Positions 42,210 to 50,653 of a DNA stretch of 52,104 nt are shown here, piece after piece (the stretch's first letter is position 1; the number at the start of each line of letters is the position of its first letter). The DNA is from Arthrobacter endolithicus. GTDB lineage: Bacteria; Actinomycetota; Actinomycetes; Actinomycetales; Micrococcaceae. The position numbers and the translations under genes were made by a program. The notes beneath the pieces are model-generated. The model had not been told where the DNA came from, made no database searches, and saw only the letters and a program-made list of their open reading frames with translations. The stretch spans positions 1-52,104 of the forward strand of contig NZ_JAPNLH010000021.1 of the NCBI RefSeq assembly GCF_026627425.1, read 5' to 3'.

Positions 42210-43295
42210 TCAGTGATCCACGCGTGTGCCTGATTTCTGGTCGAAGCAATGGATCCGTGCACGCGTCACGTTAATGTTTACATGATCGCCGACCGTGTAG
42301 TTACCGAATCCCGGCACCCTGGACATGAAAATTTGATCTCCTACGGTAACTAGGACATCGGATACGTTTCCAAGAGGTTCAACAGCTTTGACCACCCCGT
42401 GTCCCGGGGCCCCGTCGTCTGCAGGGTGCAGGTCACATTCTTCTGGCCGTAGGCCGACGCGCACCTGGTCCATTCCGATGTCTCCGATGTCGATGGTGAA
42501 TGTTGTGCCAGGCAGTCCGTATCTACCGATTTCGGCCTTCGTGACTGTGAACAGATTCATCCGCGGTTTGCCGACGAAAGATGCGACGAACTCTGTGGCT
42601 GGTTCGTGGTAGACCTCGTACGGTGTGCCGAACTGTTCGAGCCGCCCTCGACTCATTACGGCAATCCGATCGGATAGGGTCATTGCCTCTTCTTGGTCGT
42701 GGGTGACGTAGACGCTCGTGGCGCCGAGCTCTCGGTGTAGGAGCTTCAATTCGCTGCGTGTTTGATCGCGAAGCAGTGCGTCGAGGTTTGAGAGCGGCTC
42801 GTCGAAGAGGAAGACCGACGGGCGCCGAGCGATTGCGCGTGCCAGTGCGACTCGTTGGCGTTGGCCGCCCGAGAGTTTTTTTGGTTTGGATTGCAGGGTC
42901 TGTTCGATCTCCAGACGACGAGCCGCATCTGTGACGCGCGTTTCGATCTCACTCTTTGGTACCTTTCGCATGCGAAGTCCGAAGGCAATGTTCTCGTAGA
43001 CGCTCATGTGCGGGTACAGGGCATAATCCTGGAAGACGAAGGCAAGGTCGCGCTTATCTGGATCGAGATCATCGACCCGATGACTGTCGATCAAAATGGT
43101 CCCGGAAGAAATGTCCTCGAGGCCGGCGATCATGTTGAGGGTTGTCGATTTTCCGCAGCCTGACGGTCCAAGTAGTGATACAAAGTGGCCGTCTTCGATG
43201 ACATAGCTGAGATCGCAGACTGCGGGTTCGGCGTTCCTTCCGTGCTTCGTCGGGCCGTAGGTTTTGCTGACGTGGATGAGTTCGATCTGCGCCAT
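42210..43295 (-). CDS. Sugar ABC transporter ATPase (MsmK/UgpC-like)
   Basis: A 361-residue ATPase of the CUT1 carbohydrate-uptake group. Walker A LLGPSGCGKSTTLN, Q-loop FVFQDYALYPHMSVYENIAFG, signature LSGGQRQRVALARAIARRP, Walker B VFLFDEPLSNLDALLR, and switch His YVTHDQEEAMTLSD are all present. The C-terminal 120 residues form the TOBE/OB regulatory domain (VRVGLRPEECDLHPA). It is the last gene of the operon, starting 2 bp after the permease stop. CUT1 ATPases energise uptake of di- and oligosaccharides or glycerol-phosphate compounds. The next downstream gap carries no gene. Confidence 0.93.
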   Translation of the reverse strand: MAQIELIHVSKTYGPTKHGRNAEPAVCDLSYVIEDGHFVSLLGPSGCGKSTTLNMIAGLEDISSGTILIDSHRVDDLDPDKRDLAFVFQDYALYPHMSVYENIAFGLRMRKVPKSEIETRVTDAARRLEIEQTLQSKPKKLSGGQRQRVALARAIARRPSVFLFDEPLSNLDALLRDQTRSELKLLHRELGATSVYVTHDQEEAMTLSDRIAVMSRGRLEQFGTPYEVYHEPATEFVASFVGKPRMNLFTVTKAEIGRYGLPGTTFTIDIGDIGMDQVRVGLRPEECDLHPADDGAPGHGVVKAVEPLGNVSDVLVTVGDQIFMSRVPGFGNYTVGDHVNINVTRARIHCFDQKSGTRVDH

Positions 43296-43297
43296 GA

Positions 43298-44236
43298 CTA
43301 GCCTTTCACTGCACCTTCGGTAAGACCGCTAATGATCCATTTCTGTGCGATCAGGGTGAGGATGAGAACTGGAACGGCAGTGATTACGCCGGCGGTTGCT
43401 GCTGAGGTGTAGTCCATCGCGAAGAGGCCTTGGAATGCGGCTGTTCGCACTGGAAGTGTGGTGGCGGTGCTGATGGTGAGAACTTTGGCGAGGAAGAAGT
43501 CACTCCAGCTGGTGATGAATGCGAGGATGGCAGTTGCTGCCATTCCTGGTGCAGCCAGAGGAAACGCGATCTTGTACATGATCTGCAGCCGATTGCAGCC
43601 GTCGATTCGTGCGGCGCGTTCCAGGCTTGGCGGTATGTCCTCGAAGAAGCCGACGAGCATCCAGATCACGAGTGGAAGGATGAATGCCGTGTAGGTGATG
43701 ATCAGACCGAAGAGTTGGTCGTACAACCCCACCGAGCGCAGCAAGATAAACAGCGGTACCGCAAGGACGATCACCGGTATAGCCTGCACCGTCATCATGC
43801 TCAGCAGGAGGGGTTGACGACCTCTGAATTTGAATCGCGCAATTGCATATGCGCTGGCTGCTCCGATCGTCATGCAGATGATCGTCGTCGACAGACCGAC
43901 GATGGCTGAGTTGGCCATCGGCACGAGGAACGATGAGTCGGACAGTAGTCGGGAGTAGGAGTCGAAGGTGATGTTCGCGAACCCCATATCGAGCGTGCTG
44001 CCTTGGAGAGCTGCAGACGGGTAAAGACTGTACGCGATCATCCAGATGAACGGAGCAAGGAAAAAGACCATCAGTAGGACGACGAGAACACCGCAGACCC
44101 AGGCAACCAGACGTCGCTTCGCGTTTCGCGATATTCCGGAAGAGATCTCCCTGTGTTTGCGTTGTGTCCCCGGTGCTTCACGCCCGGGCTCTGACCGCGC
44201 AGAGACCGCCGAAACTGGGGATTGGGCCTCACCCAT
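43298..44236 (-). CDS. Sugar ABC transporter permease (MalG-like)
   Basis: A 312-residue inner-membrane permease with six predicted helices after a long charged N-terminus. The first is VAWVCGVLVVLLMVFFLAPF. The EAA loop that touches the ATPase is present as ERAARIDGCNRLQIMYKIAF followed by PLAAPG. The end, ISGLTEGAVKG, is the usual MalG-type ending. The frame stays open to 44296, but ATG 44236 overlaps the MalF-like stop by 8 bp, a typical coupled start. It pairs with the 44229-45155 product. Confidence 0.92.
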   Translation of the reverse strand: MGEAQSPVSAVSARSEPGREAPGTQRKHREISSGISRNAKRRLVAWVCGVLVVLLMVFFLAPFIWMIAYSLYPSAALQGSTLDMGFANITFDSYSRLLSDSSFLVPMANSAIVGLSTTIICMTIGAASAYAIARFKFRGRQPLLLSMMTVQAIPVIVLAVPLFILLRSVGLYDQLFGLIITYTAFILPLVIWMLVGFFEDIPPSLERAARIDGCNRLQIMYKIAFPLAAPGMAATAILAFITSWSDFFLAKVLTISTATTLPVRTAAFQGLFAMDYTSAATAGVITAVPVLILTLIAQKWIISGLTEGAVKG

Positions 44237-45155
44237 TGGCTTCCCTTCTCTTACGACTGAAGCCGCCAAAGACGAATATCCAGAACGCTGAGACAATCAA
44301 CACAAGCAGCATGATGCCGACTGCCATAGCTGAACCGTAGCCACGGTCCAGGTTGCTGAAGGTGGTGATGTAGTCGAGGAAGTTGATAGTTGTGGTCCCG
44401 CTTACGGGACCTCCCGACCCTCCGCTGAGGACGTAGATGGTGTCGAACACTTTCAGTGACCACATTGATTGGACGATCAATGCGAACATTAGCGGTCCAC
44501 GGATATTCGGCAGAGTGATCCGCCAAAACGTGTTCCAGGCATCTGCTCCGTCGATCGCGGCAGCACGGTAGATGCTCTCGGGTATGCCCTGTAGTGCGGC
44601 GAGCATGAGCAGGCACAAAAATGGCAGGAGCTTCCAGGTTTCCGCAAAGATCAGAATATTCATTGCGGCGGTCGGGTCTGCAAGCCATTGGATGTTTTCC
44701 TTGATAAGCCCGAGGCTTCTCAAGATGGTGTTGACGATGCCGACGCTTCCATCAAAGATCAGTTTCCACATGATGCCGTTCACGACTGGCGGCACCGCCC
44801 ATGGCACAAGGAGCAGCACCCGGGCTAGTGTGCGGCCGCGGAATTTGCGGTTTAGCAAGATCGCGATGATCACAGCCAACGCGACCCCGCCGACCACGGT
44901 GATAACCGAGAAATACGCTGTGCGTTCCATCGCGGCCCACACTGCTGGATCGGTGATGAGCTGCCCGTAGTTGTTCAACCCGATGAATTGATGGTCAGCG
45001 CCCAGCTTGTCATTCCACTGATGGAAGGACATGAAGATGGCGTACCCCATTGGGTAGCCGAGGAGCATCAGGATGATGATTACTGACGGCGCGGTCAGCA
45101 TCAGCCCGAATCGTAGATCGCGCTTCCTGCTTTTCTCGACGAGAGTGCCGGCCAT
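44229..45155 (-). CDS. Sugar ABC transporter permease (MalF-like)
   Basis: A 308-residue permease with six helices (FGLMLTAPSVIIILMLLGYP first). The EAA loop is YRAAAIDGADAWNTFWRITL followed by PNI. NILIFAETWKLLPFLCLLML is another conserved stretch. Upstream codons up to 45311 overlap the binding-protein gene and are not family-like; ATG 45155 gives a normal cytoplasmic start (MAGTLVEKSRKRDLRFG). It overlaps the MalG-like gene by 8 bp and forms the membrane pore with it. Confidence 0.92.
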   Translation of the reverse strand: MAGTLVEKSRKRDLRFGLMLTAPSVIIILMLLGYPMGYAIFMSFHQWNDKLGADHQFIGLNNYGQLITDPAVWAAMERTAYFSVITVVGGVALAVIIAILLNRKFRGRTLARVLLLVPWAVPPVVNGIMWKLIFDGSVGIVNTILRSLGLIKENIQWLADPTAAMNILIFAETWKLLPFLCLLMLAALQGIPESIYRAAAIDGADAWNTFWRITLPNIRGPLMFALIVQSMWSLKVFDTIYVLSGGSGGPVSGTTTINFLDYITTFSNLDRGYGSAMAVGIMLLVLIVSAFWIFVFGGFSRKRREANG

Positions 45156-45175
45156 GTCTTTGTCTCGCCCAGCGC

Positions 45176-46504
45176 TTAGCTCTTGAGGTATTTCTTGACT
45201 AAGTCCTGGGCCGTCTTCTGTGCCGTCGTCAGGGCATCCTTTGGACTCGTTTTCCCGTTCATCGCGTTGATGACCTGCACGGAGAGTGCTAGGTCGAACT
45301 CGTTGTCCCACGGAGTTCCGTAGCGTTTCGTCACATACTTGGTCGACTCTTTGTACGTCGTGAGGACGGGCAGCGCGGCAATGGCGGCCGGGTCATTGAG
45401 AACAGTTTTCGACACCGGGAACCAGCCCTCTTTTTCGACGATCTGCATCTGCACATCTCCGGTTGTTACGAACTGCAGCCAAGCCAGTGCCGCTTGCTTG
45501 TTCTTCGAATACTTATTGATTGCAAAGCCCTCGGAGCCGTCAATGGACGCGGAGCGCACCGAGATTCCCGGGATCAAGCCGTTGCCCAGGGTATCTTTGG
45601 TCAGTTTCGAGGTCGACGCAGTTGCAACGGCGAATTGGAAGGGCCAGTTAAATACGCTGCCGGTTTTGCCGCGCGCGAAAAGGTCTGCAAGGTCAGACGC
45701 ATTCGTGATCTGCAGTGACGACGGATCCATGACTTTGTGGACTTGAAGCAGTTCTACCAACTTGGTCAGCCCTTCAACGCCTGCGTCACTCGCGAATGTC
45801 GGGTTGTAGTCGGCATCGTACATCTGGCCACCGCTGAGTAACAGCATCCTCAGGAAGTTCTGGTAGGCGCCAGCCGGGTTGCCCATGTCGCAGGCGTAGC
45901 CGAACTGGTCGCCGGATGTGAGCTTCTTTGCCGTCTGCACGAATTCGTCCCAGTTGGCCGGGGCAGCCGCGGGGTCTGCTCCCGCCTTGGTGTACAGGTC
46001 CTTGTTCCAGAACATCGTCTGAACGCTGACGAACTTCGGCAGGCCGTAAATCTTGCCGCGCCATGAGACGGCGTCAAGTGCCGGCTGGATCAGGTCGGTG
46101 GGCACATCCGACTTGGTCAGCTCTTCTAGCCAACCTGCCTGGCCAAACTCGGCTGACCATCCTGCCCATGTCATGACCACGTCAAACGAGGAATCTTGTG
46201 CCGCGAACATCGTGGCCATCTTGTCATGAAGGTCGTTGAAATTGCCCTGCTGATAGGTGGCGACCTTAATTCCGGTTTTTTGTTCGAACGCTTTGATTGT
46301 GGAGTTCTTGAAGACCATGTTTGTGTTGTCGTCGAGGATGCTGATTTGACCGGAGGGTTTGCCGGAGCTCTGCAGTGTTCCGCTAGTCGTCTGAGGAGAC
46401 GTAGTTGAGCATCCTGCAAGAGTGAGGGCGCCGGCTGCGATTCCTCCCAGCTGGAACAGATTACGGCGGCTTAATGCTTTGTTTGTCGCGCGAGACGTTT
46501 CCAT
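45176..46504 (-). CDS. Sugar-binding lipoprotein (family 1)
   Basis: A 442-residue extracellular solute-binding protein of family 1. The leader has a twin-arginine motif (SRRNLFQLGG) followed by GALTLAGCST with a lipobox (LAGC), so it is probably a Tat-exported lipoprotein held on the outer face of the membrane. The mature part shows family features: ISILDDNTNMVFKNSTIKAF, FDVVMTWAGWSAEFGQAGW, WDEFVQTAKKLTSG and KQAALAWLQFVTTG. It brings a carbohydrate to the two permeases encoded next. The sugar cannot be named. The gene is 32 bp after the oxidoreductase gene, so one operon. Confidence 0.92.
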   Translation of the reverse strand: METSRATNKALSRRNLFQLGGIAAGALTLAGCSTTSPQTTSGTLQSSGKPSGQISILDDNTNMVFKNSTIKAFEQKTGIKVATYQQGNFNDLHDKMATMFAAQDSSFDVVMTWAGWSAEFGQAGWLEELTKSDVPTDLIQPALDAVSWRGKIYGLPKFVSVQTMFWNKDLYTKAGADPAAAPANWDEFVQTAKKLTSGDQFGYACDMGNPAGAYQNFLRMLLLSGGQMYDADYNPTFASDAGVEGLTKLVELLQVHKVMDPSSLQITNASDLADLFARGKTGSVFNWPFQFAVATASTSKLTKDTLGNGLIPGISVRSASIDGSEGFAINKYSKNKQAALAWLQFVTTGDVQMQIVEKEGWFPVSKTVLNDPAAIAALPVLTTYKESTKYVTKRYGTPWDNEFDLALSVQVINAMNGKTSPKDALTTAQKTAQDLVKKYLKS

Positions 46505-46535
46505 TGCTATTTCTCCCTTGGAATTTTGATGGTTG

Positions 46536-47573
46536 TTATTGCGAGTTCTTGGTTAGGTAGACGACGCCGCCGCAGGAGAGCGATTCATGCACGGCCTCAA
46601 TTGCCTGGGTGACGAGCAGCCCATCCTGATGCGTCGGGACATTGACGCTGGCTCCTCTGACGTACTCGACGAAGTCGTTGACCATATCGATGGGGACTCC
46701 ACCGATGTTTCCGTTGTGTTCGAACACTGCGAACTGAGGCCAGCTCACTCCATCAGCGCCGTAGTGAGTGACCCCTTGGTTTGCCCCATCGACGTGGAAT
46801 ACACCGGAGGTGGTCTGGATCTCGTACCGGAAGTCGTACACCGCCGGTGCGGTTTCGGGAAGGATCCAAGACGAGTTCAATACAACATACGATCCGTCAT
46901 CCATTGTGAACGTTGCGCTGATGCTGTCCCAGGTGTCGATGCCGAGCTGACTCAATGTGCCTTTGCTCCCACGTGCATATACCGAAACCGGTGACGTTCC
47001 GCTGAGCCAGATGGCGAGGTCGAGCGTGTGTGGCATCAGGAACCACGCCGGCGAACTTCGCCCCGCCCAGGAAAGCATTTTTGATGGGACGAAGATGGTG
47101 TCGTTCAGATCGGCCTGTTGGTTGACTACTCTGCCGTTATCCGAGGACTCAAGTAGGTTTTTTACGGCAGTGAAGCGGGGATTCCAGCGGTTCTCGAAGC
47201 CCACCATTATTTGGGCTCCGGACTTCGCGGCGGCGGAGATAATTGCTTGGGCGTCGGCTTCCGATGTTGCTAATGGCTTCTCGATCATGAGGTCTAGCCC
47301 CACCTGTGCGCAGATGACAGCGGCTTCTCGATGTGCGAAGTCAGGTGTGGAAATGACTGCGGCTGTCAGCTCCGGATGGGCGCCCACCATTGCTTCCACT
47401 GAGGAATAGGTCAGAACGTTGAATCGCTCAGCTGCTGAGTCGCGCGTCTGTGAGTTCTGATCGCAGATTGCGATCAATCGCGCGGACGGATTCTCAAAGA
47501 TCGCTCGCGCAAACATCGACCCGCGGATTCCACCTCCGATGATCCCAATGTTCGCTGCCTTGTCATCGCCCAC
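46536..47573 (-). CDS. Gfo/Idh/MocA-family oxidoreductase
   Basis: A 345-residue NAD(P)-dependent sugar or polyol oxidoreductase. Rossmann start ANIGIIGGGIRGSMFARAI, the family EKP motif in LDLMIEKPLATSEADA, and WFLMPHTLDLAIWLSG, which supplies the catalytic His of the C-terminal domain. Family members oxidise or reduce sugars, inositols or glucosides. The start is GTG 47573 (GTG GGC GAT). It is the first gene of the uptake operon, so it probably acts on the imported sugar. Its promoter must lie in the 188-bp gap shared with the ROK gene. Confidence 0.9.
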   Translation of the reverse strand: MGDDKAANIGIIGGGIRGSMFARAIFENPSARLIAICDQNSQTRDSAAERFNVLTYSSVEAMVGAHPELTAAVISTPDFAHREAAVICAQVGLDLMIEKPLATSEADAQAIISAAAKSGAQIMVGFENRWNPRFTAVKNLLESSDNGRVVNQQADLNDTIFVPSKMLSWAGRSSPAWFLMPHTLDLAIWLSGTSPVSVYARGSKGTLSQLGIDTWDSISATFTMDDGSYVVLNSSWILPETAPAVYDFRYEIQTTSGVFHVDGANQGVTHYGADGVSWPQFAVFEHNGNIGGVPIDMVNDFVEYVRGASVNVPTHQDGLLVTQAIEAVHESLSCGGVVYLTKNSQ

Positions 47574-47654
47574 AGGCTGACCTGCCTTCGGCTATCTTGG
47601 AACCAATCTGCGTCCAGATGGTGTTTTATAAGTCAGGCCCACCAGGACTCGCTT

Positions 47655-47683
47655 GGTATGTATGTTGGCCAATCTTACATACC
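47655..47683. promoter_or_regulatory. Palindromic operator in the ROK/operon gap
   Basis: A perfect 8-bp inverted repeat, GGTATGTA (47655-47662) and TACATACC (47676-47683), with a 13-bp centre. It lies between the divergent oxidoreductase and ROK genes, about 80 bp from each start. A second inverted repeat, TCTCCTC-N12-GAGGAGA (47705-47730), is in the ROK leader. Confidence 0.6.
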
Positions 47684-47761
47684 GTTAATAGACTGTGTCT
47701 ACGCTCTCCTCGATATTTTAAGTGAGGAGAACAATGGACCCGTAGGAGGTAGCCGAATCGT

Positions 47762-49003
47762 ATGAGCATTGCTGACGAACCTGGGCTGAGCGTTGCTGGC
47801 GACTTAGGGCCCATCGCGGACGTGCGCTCCGTGGGTCTAACCAATCGTCTACTTACGGCGAGCCGCATTGGTACATCAAACCGTGGGCGCGTGCTTGAAA
47901 CTCTGCATCGTTCCGGGCCAGCAAGCCGAGCCCAACTCGCGCGCGCGCTGAACGTAAATCGGGCAACCATTGCATCAATCTTGCAGCCATTGATCGACAC
48001 GGGAAAACTCGTCGAAGGCCCCCCAGTGGCTGCATCTCGCAACGGCGGAAAACCGGCACGCCCACTGTGGTTCAGTCACGACGGTCCACTGATTGGCGGC
48101 GTACAACTATCACCCGACTTCGTAGCAGCGGCGCTCATGGGAATTGACGGTAGCGTGCGTCGGCAGGTCCAAGTCGATTATGAACGAACAGCGACTTCCC
48201 AGACCATTTCGGCCGCAATCTCGGAGGCAACTGCTGGCTGCTTCTCCAACACGGAGCTGATCGGAATCGGCGTCGCCGCTGCCGGGATGGTCAACACGCA
48301 CACAGGCAGTATCATTTCAATGCACCTGAATCACGGACTCGATGGACTTGACGTGCGGGCCGCACTAAAGCAGCAATACGACGCACCGGTACTCGTCGAT
48401 CACCACCCTAGGGTGCAAGCGCTTGGAGATTTGTGGTTTGGGCTCGGCCGCGGGGTACAGAATTTCGCATCGGTTTACACGGGTGAGGCACTCGGCTTCG
48501 GCATCGTATATCGCGACAAGATCGTACGTGGCCGTGAGGGGGCAGGTGGAGAGTCAGGGCACACGACAGTGCAGATCGATGGCCAGTTGTGCCGATGCGG
48601 GCGCACAGGATGCTGGGAGACAGTCGCCACACTTGGATGGCTCTGCAAAAAGTCTGCCCAGATGGGGCTTGATGAGGCGGCAACCATGACCTCGGAGAAA
48701 CTCGCTGCACAAAGTGATGATGGAAACGCTCACGCGGCCGAGCTTATGGATCTCTACGCCCGCAACCTTGCCGTGGGGATGGCCAACAATGAGCAGGTCC
48801 TAGCGTCGGGCACTTACATAATGCACGGCGACGTGTGTGGAGGAGGCCCTCGAATGCTTTCGGCAGTACAGGGTTGGATGACACGCCTTGCCCCGGAAAG
48901 AGGCATGCCGCCGCTCGTCCTATTCGCCGAGCAACCGGACATAATTACGCTGCTTGGCGGTGCTGGCCTAGTCCTTTCATCGACGTTTGCTACGACCGTG
49001 TGA
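47762..49003 (+). CDS. ROK-family transcriptional repressor
   Basis: A 413-residue regulator with an N-terminal winged helix (GRVLETLHRSGPASRAQLAR, LNVNRATIASILQPL) and a ROK sugar-binding domain. The zinc-binding motif CRCGRTGCWE and the preceding GAGGESGHTTV are both present. The ATP motif of kinase ROKs (DxGxT) is not seen at LIGGVQLSPDFVAAAL, so it is a regulator and not a sugar kinase. It is divergent from the transporter operon and probably represses it until the sugar or its phosphate binds. AGGAGG (47745-47750) lies 11 bp before ATG 47762. Confidence 0.92.
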   Translation: MSIADEPGLSVAGDLGPIADVRSVGLTNRLLTASRIGTSNRGRVLETLHRSGPASRAQLARALNVNRATIASILQPLIDTGKLVEGPPVAASRNGGKPARPLWFSHDGPLIGGVQLSPDFVAAALMGIDGSVRRQVQVDYERTATSQTISAAISEATAGCFSNTELIGIGVAAAGMVNTHTGSIISMHLNHGLDGLDVRAALKQQYDAPVLVDHHPRVQALGDLWFGLGRGVQNFASVYTGEALGFGIVYRDKIVRGREGAGGESGHTTVQIDGQLCRCGRTGCWETVATLGWLCKKSAQMGLDEAATMTSEKLAAQSDDGNAHAAELMDLYARNLAVGMANNEQVLASGTYIMHGDVCGGGPRMLSAVQGWMTRLAPERGMPPLVLFAEQPDIITLLGGAGLVLSSTFATTV

Positions 49004-49927
49004 GCTTGGGGCGGATTTGTTGCCCCCAAATCGTTGTTGGGGTATAAGGAGCGGGATTGCCGTGCACTGTTAGCCTGGACGAGTTGGCAGATGAGCTTGG
49101 CACCTTTTCGAGATCTCTCTCGGCGACCTCGCCGGAGCGGTTCGCACCTGAAGGCGGTGCAGTCGTGGTTTCCGGTCTGCATTGTCGGTCAGTCTTTGTT
49201 CAGCTCCGAGAGGGGATTTTCAGCTGCTGGCCAATAGTCGGGATAGGCTCGACCGCCGATATCCGGGGGAGGGGTGTTGTTTGTTGAGGCAAGAAACCGG
49301 GAGCACCCCACGCTTCGTGTCCAGTTTACCAGCCAGTTCCGCGTGGACTGCGGCTCTAGTGCCACTCTGCCCCTCCCCGGCGGAAATTGCCTGAGAGGCG
49401 AGGGTGCTCGTTAGAGGCGGGAAGAAGAAATCCATTCAGGGCGGCGAGCACTGGCAGGTGTAGTCGCTTCTTCTAAAGCTGGTTCAGTCGGCTGCTCCGG
49501 GAATCTAGCAAGGGGGCCTCAATGCGGCTTAATACGATGATGCAGCACGGCCTGGCAGGGACGTAACCGACGCGGTTTCCCACTACCCTATGATTCAAGC
49601 TGGGCATTTTTTGCCGGTAAATCGCGGCTGGTCTCATCACTACAGGGGGCAACAGTGGATGCTCAAGACGAGTAGGTTCCGGAGTTTCAAGGGCGCATCA
49701 TGTAAGTCCTAAAGCTGCGTTCAGAGCGATACACGAAGTCGGTTTCTGCGCAGATCAGATGGGTAGAAGAATACAGAGCGGGGCGGATCTCTGCGTCCCC
49801 GCCTGCTGTCAATCACCGGTACGACGAATATTTAGCAGACCGGGCCTCAATTGGGGATACGTCGTGAGTTCAGCTGCTCCCGCGTATGTCGCATCTGCGT
49901 TTCCACCAGCGGCTGCGGGTTGCGGCG
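49004..49927. other. Gene-free stretch with repeat copy 4
   Basis: About 920 bp with no gene I can support. Contains the dispersed element at 49212-49336. An open frame around 49057 (VSLDELADELGTFSRSL) has a protein-like start but merges into the repeat; it may be a remnant cut by it. Confidence 0.45.
49212..49336 (+). repeat. Dispersed element, copy 4
   Basis: Carries GGGATAGGCTCGA...GATATCCGGG shared with copy 2, then TTTGTTGAGGCAAGAAACCG and CACCCCACGCTTCGTGTCCA, then TTTACCAGCC shared with copies 1 and 3. It is therefore the copy that links the left parts and right parts of the others. Confidence 0.65.
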
Positions 49928-50653
49928 TCAGACCAGGAGCCTGCCCCAGCGGGGGTCGAGGAGGGGTATTCCGGCGAGTTGAAGGCATCGCCAGAGGGTG
50001 ACGGCGACGGAGTCGAGGATGGGTACTTGCGTGCGGTCTTCGAGGTCTTCGACAACGGGAGCCCCATAGAGGTTAGTACACAGGTAGATGAGCGCGTCGG
50101 GATGGTCGGCGGCGAGCTCGAGTGAGCCGGGGATGAGTTCTTCGGGTGCGACGCGTGCAAAGGATTCATTGTCGCTGAGTCCTAGGAAGCGGTGCCCGGC
50201 AACGCGGATTCCCTCGTCAGCGTATCGGGTGATGATTTTCTCGTTGACGTCCTGGGTATACGGGGTGATGAGACCAATCGATTGGATGCCGAAATCGGTA
50301 AATGCGTCGAAGTAGGCCAGAGTCGAGGTTGTTGCGGGCACGCCGGTGGCCGCGGTAATCTCGGCCGCGATCGCGCGGTCGTGTTCGGGGCTGAGCCAGG
50401 ATCCGGAGGTTCCGTTCCAGGCGATGACGTCCACGTCGGCGGTTGCCAGCAGTTTTGCAGCGTCGCGCATACCCTCGATGTCGAACTGCTTGTCGGCGCT
50501 GGCGTCAATCCCGATTCGGGTGACGGGAATTCGTGTCGAGTGGATCGTAACGTCTTCGCGGCCGCCCAGGATGCGGTAGCTCTGGGGCTCGAGGCACGTG
50601 TTGGATGACGGGACGATCATGCCGATGCGCTTGGGGTGTGCGGTGTGGTTCAT
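49928..50653 (-). CDS. Asp/Glu racemase-fold enzyme (maleate isomerase/AMDase-like)
   Basis: A 241-residue cytosolic enzyme of the aspartate/glutamate/hydantoin racemase superfamily, nearest in layout to maleate cis-trans isomerase and arylmalonate decarboxylase. RIGMIVPSSNTCLEP opens the first half; the second-half catalytic Cys is in DALIYLCTNLYGAPVV. At the first-half catalytic position, where isomerases have Cys (CTSGS), it has Gly (WNGTSGSWLS). Arylmalonate decarboxylase is also known for a Gly/Cys pair. It overlaps the dihydropyrimidinase gene upstream (ATGA), so it acts in the same route, perhaps on a product of hydantoin or pyrimidine breakdown (inference). Confidence 0.82.
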   Translation of the reverse strand: MNHTAHPKRIGMIVPSSNTCLEPQSYRILGGREDVTIHSTRIPVTRIGIDASADKQFDIEGMRDAAKLLATADVDVIAWNGTSGSWLSPEHDRAIAAEITAATGVPATTSTLAYFDAFTDFGIQSIGLITPYTQDVNEKIITRYADEGIRVAGHRFLGLSDNESFARVAPEELIPGSLELAADHPDALIYLCTNLYGAPVVEDLEDRTQVPILDSVAVTLWRCLQLAGIPLLDPRWGRLLV

